From the NCBI GenBank assembly GCA_046350255.1, contig JAXMAV010000023.1, positions 90,825 to 154,824 on the forward strand: DNA of 64,000 nt, written 5' to 3'. The notes under the pieces are model-generated. The model was not told the origin of the DNA and searched no databases. It saw only the letters and a program-made list of their open reading frames with translations. The position numbers and the translations under genes are program-made. Below, in pieces: positions 44,665 to 53,990 of this stretch. Source of the stretch: CALDUY01 sp046350255 (GTDB lineage: Bacteria; Planctomycetota; Planctomycetia; Gemmatales; Gemmataceae). Each line of letters starts with the position of its first letter. Within the stretch, counting starts at the first letter, position 1.

Positions 44665-46626
44665 ATGCCCGATCCCACCACGCTGGATACCTTCCTGCGC
44701 GCCTACGCTGACACCCTCCGCGCCGGCGATACCGCGCCGGGTAGTCTGGCCGGCTGGACCGCGCGGAAGGAAAAGCTGCGCGCGGCCATGTTCGCCGCCA
44801 TGGGCACCGGCCCTGCCAAACCGTGCGAGCTGGCTCCGCGCATCGTCGGCGTGCTCAAGCGTCCGACGTACCGGATCGAAAAACTCCTCTTCCAGACCCG
44901 ACCCGACGTCTGGGTCAGTGCCAGCCTCTATATCCCCGAGAAGCTCGCCGGCAAGGCGCCCGCCGTTCTGGCCGTGCATGGCCACTGGGCCGGCGCTCGT
45001 CGCGATCCCGTGGTGCAGGCACGCTGCCTCGGCCTCGTCCACCTCGGCTTCGTCGTCCTCTGCGTCGATGCCTTCTCCGCCGGCGAACGCCACCCCATCG
45101 TGCAGCGCGGCACCTACCACGGCGCTCTGCTGGGCAGCACACTCTGGCCGGCCGGCCAGTCGCTTCTCGGCGTGCAGGTCTACGATAATCACCGCGCCGT
45201 CGATTATCTCCTCACGCGCCCCGAGGTCGATGGAACCAAGCTCGGCATCACCGGCGCCTCGGGGGGCGGCAACCAGTCGATGTACGCCGGCGCCCTCGAC
45301 GAACGCTTCCAGGCCGTGGTCCCCGTCTGCTCGGTGGGCCAGTATCGCGCCTACCTGCAGGCCGCCTGCTGTGTCTGCGAGGTCCTGCCCAGCGCGCTGC
45401 GCATCACTGAGGAAGGCGACGTCCTGGGGCTGGTCGCTCCTCGCGCGCTGATGGTCATCAGCGCGACGCGCGATGCCTTTCAGTTCTCGGTCGGTGAGGC
45501 GAAAAAGAGTCTCGCCCGGGCCGCCGACCTCTTCCGTCTGCACCGTGCCGACGACCGCCTCCGCCACGCCGTCTTCGAGTCGGGGCACGACTACAGCAAG
45601 CCCATGCGCGAGGCGATGTATGGCTGGATGACGCGCTGGCTCAAGGGTGAGGGCACCGGCGCGCCGATCCCCGAACCCGCCCACACCGTCGAGACGCCCG
45701 AGGACCTGGCCTGTTTCCCCGGCGGCAAGCGTCCCGCCTCGTTCCTCTTCCCACCCGACCTGGCTCGCCGCGAGGGCGAGCGCCTGCTGGCCTGGCACAC
45801 CGAGGGCACCCTCGATCACCGCGAAGCCTGGGAGGGCCGGGCCGTGGTGATCCGCTCGCGCCTGACCGAGGCCCTGGGTGGACTCCCGCGCGAGATCCCG
45901 GTCAAGGTCACGGGCAAGGGGCCCGAATATACCCTGACCGTCGAGCCCGGTCTGGAGATCGATGTCTCCGAGCGCGACGGCGGCCCGACCACGGCCCTGG
46001 TGGTCCACCTCGACGGACGCGAGAAGGCGCTGGCGCATCCGCTGACCCGCGCCCTGCTAGGCAAGAAGTGGACGGTCATTGCCCCCGATTTGCGCGGCAC
46101 CGGCGCCAGCCAGCCGAAGGGCGACGCCATCGGCGGAGCCCCGGACCACAACAGTGCCGAGCACGCCCTCTGGGTCGGCCGACCACTCCTGGGTCAGTGG
46201 GTGGCCGACCTGCGCGCGGTGCTGCAACACGCTAGCCGACCAGGCCGACGCCTGACGCTCATCGGCCTGGGGCAGGGCGGGCAGGTGGCCATCGTTGCTG
46301 GCGCTCTGCTGGGCGACCGGCTGGCCGGTGTGGTGGCGGTCGATGCACCCTCCACCTGGCTGACCACCCAGGCCTACCCCGCCGGCACGCGCATGGGCCT
46401 GCTGGTGCCCGGCATCCTCCGCGCCGGCGACGTCCCGCACCTGGCCGCCGCCATCGCTCCGCGCCGCCTGATCATCGCCGGCGGCTTCGGCCCTTCGGGG
46501 GCCGCTCTCGACCTACCGGGCCTCGAGAAGGCCTACGCCTTCTCCCAGCGCATCTACCACCTGCTCGGCCTCAAGGAGTCGCTCCAGCTGCGCGCCAGCG
46601 CTGGCGCCGTTGCCGATCTACTCTGA
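44665..46626 (+). CDS. Double alpha/beta-hydrolase-fold protein (acetyl-xylan-esterase-like)
   Basis: 653 residues. The first half is an alpha/beta hydrolase of the AXE1-like type: APAVLAVHGHWAG (oxyanion region), GASGGGNQSM with the nucleophile Ser (about residue 201), a later Asp near ISATRDAF and His in ESGHDYSKPMREAMYGW. The second half (about 430-650) repeats the fold, but its nucleophile position reads GLGQGGQVAI, with Gln for Ser, so it is probably non-catalytic. Start: ATG 44665 has AAAGGA eight bases upstream; ATG 44656, overlapping the CobW stop, is an alternative. No signal peptide. Confidence 0.8.
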   Translation: MPDPTTLDTFLRAYADTLRAGDTAPGSLAGWTARKEKLRAAMFAAMGTGPAKPCELAPRIVGVLKRPTYRIEKLLFQTRPDVWVSASLYIPEKLAGKAPAVLAVHGHWAGARRDPVVQARCLGLVHLGFVVLCVDAFSAGERHPIVQRGTYHGALLGSTLWPAGQSLLGVQVYDNHRAVDYLLTRPEVDGTKLGITGASGGGNQSMYAGALDERFQAVVPVCSVGQYRAYLQAACCVCEVLPSALRITEEGDVLGLVAPRALMVISATRDAFQFSVGEAKKSLARAADLFRLHRADDRLRHAVFESGHDYSKPMREAMYGWMTRWLKGEGTGAPIPEPAHTVETPEDLACFPGGKRPASFLFPPDLARREGERLLAWHTEGTLDHREAWEGRAVVIRSRLTEALGGLPREIPVKVTGKGPEYTLTVEPGLEIDVSERDGGPTTALVVHLDGREKALAHPLTRALLGKKWTVIAPDLRGTGASQPKGDAIGGAPDHNSAEHALWVGRPLLGQWVADLRAVLQHASRPGRRLTLIGLGQGGQVAIVAGALLGDRLAGVVAVDAPSTWLTTQAYPAGTRMGLLVPGILRAGDVPHLAAAIAPRRLIIAGGFGPSGAALDLPGLEKAYAFSQRIYHLLGLKESLQLRASAGAVADLL

Positions 46627-46700
46627 TCCGGCAAGGCGCACCAGCCTGCGCTCGCATGACAGGCGCTGGACTCGTCCTGGAGAAAGTGCCAGGCGACGAT

Positions 46701-47474
46701 TTAGTAGGGGAAGTCGCCAGAGGGGTCGGCCTGGGCCAGGTCGGCCAGGAAGGTGCCCAGGCGCTGGGAAAGCAGGTCCATCAGCTTCTCGCCCTTGGCG
46801 GCGGTGGCGGCCTTTGGGTCGCCCAGGCCGGTGTTCTGGCTGACCAGGTGCCAGGGCCGCGTGATGCTGACCCAGCCCCGGTTGATCGCCTCGAACCGGG
46901 TGGGGCGAGCAGCGCCGTTGTCGGCCAGGTCGGGCTGCATTAGGTCGGGAAAGTAGGCCAGCCCCAGGCTGGTCTCGACCTCGTCGGCGTGCTCGCCGGG
47001 CTTCTCGAAGATGGTGGGGTAGAGGTCGGCCGCCATGCGGAACCAGTCGCACAGGCAGAGGAACACGTCGGTGCGGTGATGCAGCTGGCGCATGAGTGGC
47101 TTGAGTTCGTTGCCGCCGTGCCCGTTGAGCAGCACCAGCTTCTTGACACCCTGGAGGGAGAGCGATTCGACGAGATCGCTGAGGAGGGCCAGCAGGGTCG
47201 TGGGCGTGACGCTGCAGGCGAGGGCGCCGGGGACCTTCAGGTGGTTGGTGTTCACGCCGAAGGGGATGGCGGGCAGTAGAACAACGCGGCCACCCTTTTC
47301 CCAGGCCAGCTGGCAGGCGCGCCGGCCGAGTTCCTCGACCTGGAAGGTGTCGGTGCCATAGGGCATGTGCAGGTTGTGGGGCTCGGTGGCGCCGAAGGGA
47401 AGCAACGCCGCCTGCCAGCGGATGTCCCGGACGACGTGGTGGTTCAGGCAGGCCAGCTCGTAGGAGTGGTTCAT
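46701..47474 (-). CDS. Creatininase-family amidohydrolase
   Basis: 257 residues. Metal-binding landmarks of the family: PFGATEPHNLHMPYGTDTF (Glu, His and Asp ligands) and NGHGGNELK, with the later Glu in HADEVETSLGLAY. The family includes creatininase and the mycofactocin and deazaflavin-pathway hydrolases that act on small amides. The substrate is undetermined. Convergent with the hydrolase gene and divergent from ppk1. Confidence 0.88.
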   Translation of the reverse strand: MNHSYELACLNHHVVRDIRWQAALLPFGATEPHNLHMPYGTDTFQVEELGRRACQLAWEKGGRVVLLPAIPFGVNTNHLKVPGALACSVTPTTLLALLSDLVESLSLQGVKKLVLLNGHGGNELKPLMRQLHHRTDVFLCLCDWFRMAADLYPTIFEKPGEHADEVETSLGLAYFPDLMQPDLADNGAARPTRFEAINRGWVSITRPWHLVSQNTGLGDPKAATAAKGEKLMDLLSQRLGTFLADLAQADPSGDFPY

Positions 47475-47578
47475 GATAACATCTCGAAGGAGTGAGGGGC
47501 GGCGTGCAGGGGGGGACTAACCCCGGGCGCCTCGGCACATATACTGACTATCCCATCTTTACGGAGGAGGGTCGGTGT

Positions 47579-49756
47579 ATGACCAGCGTTCCCCCGTCCA
47601 GCGTGTCGCTGGATGACCCGTCGCTGTACCTGAACCGCGAGATCAGCTGGCTGGAGTTCAACCGTCGGGTGCTCGAGGAGAGCAAGGATCCGACGGTCCC
47701 TCTGCTGGAGCGACTCAAGTTCCTGGCGATCTTCGAGTCGAACCTCGACGAGTTCTTCATGGTGCGGGTCGGCGGCCTGCAGCAGAAGGTGCAGCTGGGG
47801 ATCGCGTACGGCTCCGGAGCCGACCGCATGCCGGTCAAGGAGATCCTTGAGCGCATCGGTAGCATGGTCACCCAGATGGCGGCAGACGCCTACATCGTGC
47901 TGGGCCAGGAACTGCTCCCCAGCCTCGAACGCGAGGGAGTGGTAATCCGCGAGCTGAAGGAGCTGACCGAGACCGACCGGGCGCACCTGGGGGGAATCTT
48001 CCGCGAGCAGTTTTTCCCGGTGCTGACGCCCCTGGCGATCGACCCGGGACACCCTTTCCCCCATCTACTGAACAAGTCGCTCAACCTGGCGGTCATGCTG
48101 CGTCGGCCGGGCAGCTCGGAAGATCTGTTCGCGGTGGTGCAGGCGCCCTCGGTCCTGCCGCGCTTCGTGCCGTTGCCGGCCGACCCGGCCAATCCGATGG
48201 CGAAGAACCGCTTCACCGCGCTGGAGACGGTCATCCGGTTGCACATGCAGGAGCTGTTCCCCGGGATGGAGCTGATCCGCGATGCGGTCTTCCGGGTGAC
48301 GCGCAACAGCGACATCGAAATCGAGGACGAGGAAGTCGAGGACCTGCTCAAGACCATCGAGGAGGAAGTCCGGAAGCGCCGGCGCGGGGCTGCGGTCCGG
48401 TTGCAGATCGAGGTGGCCGCCCACGACGAGGTGGTGCTGTTCCTGGCCAACGCACTCGATCTCGATTCCACGGACGTGTACCGCGTCCCGGGGCTGCTCG
48501 ATCTCACCTCGCTCTTCCAGATTCACGGGTTGAACGGCTATCCGCACCTGCGCGATCCGCAGTTCACGCCCCACGCCGTGGACGACTTCGCCTCGAACGC
48601 CTCGGTGTGGGCCACCATCCGGTCGCGCGATATTCTCGTGCATCATCCGTACGAATCGTTCGGCTGCGTCGTCGATTTCATCGAGGCGGCTGCCAACGAC
48701 GATCGCGTGCTGGCCATCAAGCAGACGCTGTACCGCACCTCCAGCGATTCGCCCATTGTCCGGGCACTGCAGCGGGCTGCGGACAACGGCAAGCAGGTGA
48801 CCGCGGTCATCGAGATCAAGGCGCGGCTCGATGAAGAACGCAACATCCTGTGGGCGCGCGAGCTGGAGAAGTCCGGCGTCCACGTGGTGTTCGGTTTCGT
48901 CGGGCTGAAGACACACTGCAAGGTGGCCCTGGTGGTGCGGCGCGAGGAGGACGGCAGCATCCGCCGCTACGTCCATCTGGCCACGGGCAACTACAACCCG
49001 CAGACGGCGCGCATCTACACCGACCTGGGTTACTTCACCTGCAATCCCGACTACTGCGAGGACTCGTCGGCGCTGTTCAACTACCTGACCGGCTACTGCG
49101 AGCAACCCCAGTGGCGCAAGCTGGTGGTCGCCCCAGGTCGGCTCCGCGCCTTCATGGTCGAGAAGATCAATCACGAGGCGACGCTGGGCTCGCGCGGGCG
49201 GATCATCGCCAAGATCAACGGCGTGCTCGAACCGAGCGTGATGCAGGCGCTCTACCGGGCCAGCCAGGCCGGCGTGAAGATCGACATGATCTGCCGTGGC
49301 ATCTGCGCCATGCGGCCAGGGATTCCGGGCGTGAGCGAGAACATCCACGTCATCTCGATCATCGACCGCTTCCTCGAGCACAGCCGGATCTACTACTTCG
49401 GCAACGATGGCAACCCCGAGGTCTACATCGGCTCGTCGGACTGGATGGATCGGAACCTGATCCGGCGCGTCGAGGTGGTCTTCCCGGTCGAGGTGCCGGA
49501 GCTGAAGGCCCGGCTGATCAACGAGATTCTGGGTACCTCGCTGGCGGACAACGTCAAAGCGCGGGAGCTGCTGCCCGATGGTACCTATCGTCGGGTAGAG
49601 CCTGCCCCCGGTCAGCCCCGCGTGCGCAGCCAGGAGCGGTTTCTCGAGCTGGCGGCGCCGTCCACCACGCAGACGCCGGACACCGCGCCCCCGCCCCAGT
49701 TGGACCCACGTACGGTCAGTCCGCGCCGTTCGCGCAGCAGGCAGGGGAGCAATTAG
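47579..49756 (+). CDS. ppk1: Polyphosphate kinase
   Basis: 725 residues, full length. Polymerises the gamma-phosphate of ATP into polyphosphate. N-terminal SLYLNREISWLEFNRRVLEE, the active-site His in YVHLATGNYN (phospho-histidine), HVVFGFVGLKTHCKVALVVRRE with the HxK motif of the phospholipase-D-like fold, and IIDRFLEHSRIYYFGN with the second conserved His. The C-terminal tail is Pro-rich and Arg/Ser-rich. Start ATG 47579 follows GGAGGAGGG. No ppx gene in the window. Confidence 0.96.
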   Translation: MTSVPPSSVSLDDPSLYLNREISWLEFNRRVLEESKDPTVPLLERLKFLAIFESNLDEFFMVRVGGLQQKVQLGIAYGSGADRMPVKEILERIGSMVTQMAADAYIVLGQELLPSLEREGVVIRELKELTETDRAHLGGIFREQFFPVLTPLAIDPGHPFPHLLNKSLNLAVMLRRPGSSEDLFAVVQAPSVLPRFVPLPADPANPMAKNRFTALETVIRLHMQELFPGMELIRDAVFRVTRNSDIEIEDEEVEDLLKTIEEEVRKRRRGAAVRLQIEVAAHDEVVLFLANALDLDSTDVYRVPGLLDLTSLFQIHGLNGYPHLRDPQFTPHAVDDFASNASVWATIRSRDILVHHPYESFGCVVDFIEAAANDDRVLAIKQTLYRTSSDSPIVRALQRAADNGKQVTAVIEIKARLDEERNILWARELEKSGVHVVFGFVGLKTHCKVALVVRREEDGSIRRYVHLATGNYNPQTARIYTDLGYFTCNPDYCEDSSALFNYLTGYCEQPQWRKLVVAPGRLRAFMVEKINHEATLGSRGRIIAKINGVLEPSVMQALYRASQAGVKIDMICRGICAMRPGIPGVSENIHVISIIDRFLEHSRIYYFGNDGNPEVYIGSSDWMDRNLIRRVEVVFPVEVPELKARLINEILGTSLADNVKARELLPDGTYRRVEPAPGQPRVRSQERFLELAAPSTTQTPDTAPPPQLDPRTVSPRRSRSRQGSN

Positions 49757-49775
49757 CGGGGTGATTCAACGCAAA

Positions 49776-49796
49776 CAGGGGGCTAGTGGCCCCCTG
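49776..49796. terminator. Hairpin between convergent genes
   Basis: An 8-bp perfect stem (49776-49783 with 49789-49796, loop tagtg) lies between the ppk1 stop and the convergent lipoprotein stop, and can terminate both. Confidence 0.6.
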
Positions 49797-49826
49797 CTGG
49801 CATCTGGATGGCTGACCAACCCCGGC

Positions 49827-50195
49827 TTACTTCTTCGACTCTCCGATTTTCGGAAGCACCTTGATGGGCTCCGTCGGCACGGGGGTGACGGGTGCCACAG
49901 GGGTGACAGGCGCTGGCACCACGGGGGGCGTATTGATCACCTTGCCATTGTTGGCAGCGGGCACGGGGACCAGCCCGGTGCCGTTGACCGCCCCGGTACG
50001 CGGCGAGGCGTAGGAAGCGGCTGTGTAGTTGGCGGAGGTGACTGGCGTGCCGAACGATGGGCACGGGCCGACCAGCAACGACTCGACTGGAGGCGGGTTG
50101 GCGTCGCAGACGCCGGCGGTATGCTGCAAGGTTCGGTGGCAGCCCTGAGCGACCACGAGCGCCAGAAGAAGATAAACCGACCACAAGCGACGCAT
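49827..50195 (-). CDS. Small Pro/Val-rich lipoprotein
   Basis: 122 residues. Lipoprotein signal with lipobox VAQGC (Cys at 19), then a short Ser/Thr/Gly region and a Pro/Val repeat segment (VVPAPVTPVAPVTPVPTEP) near the C-terminus. No recognised family; probably an anchored cell-envelope protein with an extended tail. Confidence 0.7.
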   Translation of the reverse strand: MRRLWSVYLLLALVVAQGCHRTLQHTAGVCDANPPPVESLLVGPCPSFGTPVTSANYTAASYASPRTGAVNGTGLVPVPAANNGKVINTPPVVPAPVTPVAPVTPVPTEPIKVLPKIGESKK

Positions 50196-50417
50196 CTGCC
50201 ACCCCTTTCCTTGGAGAAAGTGCCCATCTCGCCCCAGGTGCCAATCTTGCCGGAGCTACCTGGAGCGAGGCTCGTACTGATTGCATCGACGGATGGGGCG
50301 GCGCGGCTTGACGTTTCAGTAGGTCTGGGAGGGTCGCAGAGGCTGGCCTGCCTCGACACGACCCGGGAAATCAGATAAACCCGCATAGTTCACCTATTTC
50401 ATCGGGAGCCAGCCATC

Positions 50418-51119
50418 ATGGATGCCATCATTCTCGCCGCGGGTCTGGGGACCCGTCTGCGTCCACACACCGAAACCACTCCCAAGCCGCTGCTGCCGGT
50501 CCAGGGCCGGCCGATTCTCGACTGGGCGCTGGGAGCGCTGCCGCCGGCAGTGAACCGCGTCATCGTCGTGGTGGAGTATCTGGGGAAGCAGATCGAGACG
50601 TACCTGGGCCAGCAGAAGCACATCCCCAGTTTCGAGGTGGTGTGGCAAGGACAGCCACGCGGCACCGGAGATGCGGTGCGGAAGTGTCGGGACCATCTGC
50701 GCGGCGGACCGTTCCTGGTGCTCAATGGCGACGATCTGTACGGGGCGGCCGACCTGGCCCAACTGGCCCAGCATCGCGCGGGACTCTTGCTGCAGCCCGT
50801 CCAGACGCCGGAGAGTTACGGCATCGCCACCCTGAAGAGCGACGGCACCCTCGAACGGCTCGTCGAGAAACCGAAGGGGCTCACTCCACCTCAGCTGGCG
50901 AACACAGGGGCGTACGTGTTTCCCCCCGAGGTGTTCGAGCATGAGTTGCAGCTTTCGCCGCGCGGCGAATACGAGATCACCGATTATGTCACGGCGCTGG
51001 CCCGGAAGGGGACCGTCGCTGCGGTGCGATGCGATTTCTGGTTCCCCATCGGCAACGTGGAGGCCTGGCAGGCGGCGCAGACGGCCGAGTTGGAGCGCTG
51101 GCTCCACGGCCGGGGTTAA
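50418..51119 (+). CDS. Sugar-phosphate nucleotidyltransferase
   Basis: 233 residues. N-terminal AIILAAGLGTRLRPHTETTPKPLLPVQG is the nucleotide-binding signature of the NTP_transferase family (RmlA/GalU/ManC type), with FLVLNGDDLYG as the metal-binding Asp region and VEKPKG downstream. It lacks a left-handed beta-helix domain. Forms NDP-sugars from NTP and sugar-1-phosphate; the sugar cannot be assigned. Confidence 0.88.
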   Translation: MDAIILAAGLGTRLRPHTETTPKPLLPVQGRPILDWALGALPPAVNRVIVVVEYLGKQIETYLGQQKHIPSFEVVWQGQPRGTGDAVRKCRDHLRGGPFLVLNGDDLYGAADLAQLAQHRAGLLLQPVQTPESYGIATLKSDGTLERLVEKPKGLTPPQLANTGAYVFPPEVFEHELQLSPRGEYEITDYVTALARKGTVAAVRCDFWFPIGNVEAWQAAQTAELERWLHGRG

Positions 51120-51203
51120 CCCTGCATATTGGATTGCGATCGCACTACGCGCGTGTTTAAATATTTTCGTCATCTCTCCCATGTTTCCTGGAGTCGGGCT
51201 TCC

Positions 51204-53921
51204 ATGGCCATCGACATCACCTGTCCTCATTGTCGTTCCTCGTTCCGCGTGGCCGACGAGATCCTGGGCAAGCGGGTTCGCTGCAAATCATGCCAGGAAC
51301 CGTTCGTCGCACGGGAAGGCCGTGGCAAGGACGAGGACGACGAACCGGAAGAGCGGATCCAGCAGACGCCAGCACCACGACGCGCAGGGGCCCCGGCCTC
51401 GCGCCGCCGGGATGAGGATGACGAGGAGGAGCGCGAGCCGCGGTCTTCACGCCGGAACGAGGACGAGGAGGATGACCGGCGCCGGCGACGTGAGGATGAC
51501 GAGGACGACCGAGACGCCGATCGACGCCGACGTCGCGACCGGCCCAGGCCCGTGGCCAAACCGGCTGGCATGCCGATGGGGTTGCTTCTGGGGGGTGTCG
51601 CCGCCGCACTGATTGTGGGTGTCGTCGGTGTGGTGGGGGCCATCTTCTACTTCAGCAGCAGCCCCTCGATTCCTCCCATCCAGGCGGGGGCAGGTAATCC
51701 CATGATGGGGGGGGCGGGGATCGTAGCTGCGCCACCCGGGGTGCCGGGCATCGTGCCGCCGGGCAATGGCGCCGTGCCTCCGCCGGTAATTGGCGTGCCT
51801 CCCGTCGGGGGCGTGGTGCCTCCGCCGGCCCAGGCCGCTCCTCCGGTGGTGGTGGGTGTCCCGGGCCCCCGGCTTCGCTACGCCTGGCAGGGTGGTCCGC
51901 ACGTGTACGCGGTGAATGTGGAGATCGAGCACGACAAGTACTTCGAGACGCACCGGGGGAACTGCATCATCCGTGCTCAGGTCGCCGGCGCCAAACCGGT
52001 CGAGAACCAGGGGCCGCGCAAGGCGACTGGCACGGGCTTTGTGGTGCACGCCAACGGGTACCTCATCACCTGCGCCCACGTGGTGGAGGATGCGGCCAAG
52101 GTCGAGGTGGCTCTGGGCGGAAAGACGTACCAGGCCTCGGTGCTGGCGCTGGACCACGATCACGACCTCGCGGTGCTGCAGATCAACGCGCGAGACCTGC
52201 CGACACTGACGCTGGCTGATTCCGACCGCGCCGAGGTGGGCATGGAGGTGCGCGCCCTGGGCTTCCCGCTGTCGAGCGTCCTGGGCGATAACATCAAGGC
52301 GACGCGCGGCACGATCTCGGGCATCAACAACCGCAACAACCGCAAGGTGTTCCAGATCGATGCCCCGATCAACCCCGGCAACAGCGGCGGACCGCTGGTC
52401 AGCGAGACGGGGCAGGTCTTCGGCATCAACAACTCAAAGCTCTCTGGCGCGGCGGTGTCCAACGTCGGCTTCGCCGCTCCCAGCAACGAGGCCAAGCGCC
52501 TGCTGGCGAGCAAGAACATCACCGCGGTGACCGGCGGCTGGACGGCCAAGCTGGAAGGACCGGTCCTGGTCAAGAATGTCTCGGCGGCGACGGCCCTGAT
52601 CACCGTCACGCTGGGCGCCGCCGTCGAGGGCGACGCCTACCGGCTCAACTGCGGGGGCCATCTGTTCAAGACCGAGCGCGGCAAGGAAGGGGTCATCATG
52701 ATGCCAGGCCCGCCGAGCTTCCCGGCCTTTCCCAACCCCGCACAGATCGAGATGGACGCCTCGGGGCAGATCAAGAAAGTGACCGGGGGCACGCCATTGC
52801 CGGCGCTGCTGGGCGAGTTGGGGCAGTTCCTCATCGAGCCGGTCCCGGCCGACACGCGCGAAATGTGGGAGCTGACCAGCACCTGCACCATCACCGAGGG
52901 AAGCGGAGGACGCTTCGGCGGCTTCCGTCCGCGCATGCCACGGTTCCGCCCGGGTGGGTTCGGCCCGCCGGGCTTCCCCGGAGCTCCGGGCGGCGGCGAC
53001 GACGATGATCCCAACGCGAAGAAGCGCCAGGCCACCGAGCGCAGCACCTTCACGCGGACGGCGCCTGTCGGCGACATCGTGAACATCCACAAGCACTACG
53101 AGTTGAAGTGCAACCCCGATGGAGCGTCGCCGGGCTTCCACCTGGTGGGCGACAGCAAGATCCCCTTCGACATGAAGCAGGGCTTCCCGCGCGGGGTGAC
53201 GTTCAACGGGTCGCTCACCGTGACGAGTGGAAACACCGTCACGAAGCTGCCGATCACGCTGACCTACACCCTGGTGGAAGGGCCGGAACGCGAGAAGATC
53301 CTCAACCCGCCGCCGCCCCCGCCACCCAAGCCGGTGACCGAGGAGGAACTGCCGCAGCTGCTCGCCGACGCGAAGGAGACCGACCGCGCCAAGGGGTTCA
53401 AGCGTCGGGAGGCGATCGAGAAGATCGCCAAGGTCAAGGTAGTGGAGGCGAAGCGCGGTGAGGTGATCGCCACGCTGACGCCGATCCTCTCGGAGAACGA
53501 CGACTTCGTCCGGCGTTCGGTGCTCAAGGCGCTGGGCGTCTGGGGGACGAAGGAGGTGGTGCCGGCCATGCTGCCGCTGCTGGACGACAAGAGCCTCTTT
53601 GTCCGCATGGACGTGATGGAGGCGCTATCGAAGATGAAGGACGAGCGCGGTGTCGAGCCGATCGCCAAACGGCTGAGCGTGCTCAGCGATCGGACGTACG
53701 CCTCCAACGCGCTGAAGGCGTACGGCTCGATGGCGGAGAAGGCAGTGGCCGATCAGCTGGCGAGTCCCGAGTGGACGGTGCGCATGGAGGCGTGCCGGAT
53801 CCTGAAGGAGATCGGCACGGCGAAGAGTACGCCAGCGCTGACGAAGTCCACGAAGGACACCAACGCGCTGGTGGCGCGGTTTGCCCGCGAGGCGCTACAG
53901 GCGGCCGGCGCCCGCAAGTAA
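51204..53921 (+). CDS. Membrane trypsin-like protease with zinc-ribbon head and HEAT-repeat tail
   Basis: 905 residues. N-terminal zinc ribbon (C7-x2-C10, C27-x2-C30) of the MJ0042 type, an acidic/basic low-complexity linker (about 40-115), one membrane helix (about 120-148), a Pro/Gly/Val-rich linker and an HtrA-like protease domain with His (ITCAHVVED, about 292), Asp (DHDHDLAVLQ) and Ser (INPGNSGGPLV, about 394). No PDZ domain is recognisable. After a Gly/Phe/Pro-rich patch (RPGGFGPPGFPG), the last 200 residues form HEAT-like helical repeats (AMLPLLDDKSLFVRMDVMEALSKM). Cytoplasmic zinc ribbon and external protease are inferred from the single helix. Confidence 0.87.
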   Translation: MAIDITCPHCRSSFRVADEILGKRVRCKSCQEPFVAREGRGKDEDDEPEERIQQTPAPRRAGAPASRRRDEDDEEEREPRSSRRNEDEEDDRRRRREDDEDDRDADRRRRRDRPRPVAKPAGMPMGLLLGGVAAALIVGVVGVVGAIFYFSSSPSIPPIQAGAGNPMMGGAGIVAAPPGVPGIVPPGNGAVPPPVIGVPPVGGVVPPPAQAAPPVVVGVPGPRLRYAWQGGPHVYAVNVEIEHDKYFETHRGNCIIRAQVAGAKPVENQGPRKATGTGFVVHANGYLITCAHVVEDAAKVEVALGGKTYQASVLALDHDHDLAVLQINARDLPTLTLADSDRAEVGMEVRALGFPLSSVLGDNIKATRGTISGINNRNNRKVFQIDAPINPGNSGGPLVSETGQVFGINNSKLSGAAVSNVGFAAPSNEAKRLLASKNITAVTGGWTAKLEGPVLVKNVSAATALITVTLGAAVEGDAYRLNCGGHLFKTERGKEGVIMMPGPPSFPAFPNPAQIEMDASGQIKKVTGGTPLPALLGELGQFLIEPVPADTREMWELTSTCTITEGSGGRFGGFRPRMPRFRPGGFGPPGFPGAPGGGDDDDPNAKKRQATERSTFTRTAPVGDIVNIHKHYELKCNPDGASPGFHLVGDSKIPFDMKQGFPRGVTFNGSLTVTSGNTVTKLPITLTYTLVEGPEREKILNPPPPPPPKPVTEEELPQLLADAKETDRAKGFKRREAIEKIAKVKVVEAKRGEVIATLTPILSENDDFVRRSVLKALGVWGTKEVVPAMLPLLDDKSLFVRMDVMEALSKMKDERGVEPIAKRLSVLSDRTYASNALKAYGSMAEKAVADQLASPEWTVRMEACRILKEIGTAKSTPALTKSTKDTNALVARFAREALQAAGARK

Positions 53922-53938
53922 TCGAGGGAACGCCCCGC

Positions 53939-53987
53939 CGGGGCCGCGCCGCCAGGTCTGTCGCCGACCCGGTGGTGCGGCCCCGGG
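53939..53987. terminator. Hairpin between convergent genes
   Basis: 13-base arms (53939-53951 and 53975-53987) pair with one G-T mismatch around a 23-base loop. It lies between the protease stop (53921) and the convergent hydrolase stop (53991). Confidence 0.65.
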
Positions 53988-53990
53988 GTG

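Noticed and set aside
44254..46626. A 790-codon frame starting inside the CobW-type gene
   Set aside because: The first 134 codons are an out-of-frame reading of the CobW gene (Arg/Gly/Pro-rich); the hydrolase begins at 44665.
51136..51143. GCGATCGC palindrome near the membrane protease gene
   Set aside because: Identical to the HIP1 repeat of cyanobacteria, but one noticed copy in a high-GC genome carries no weight.
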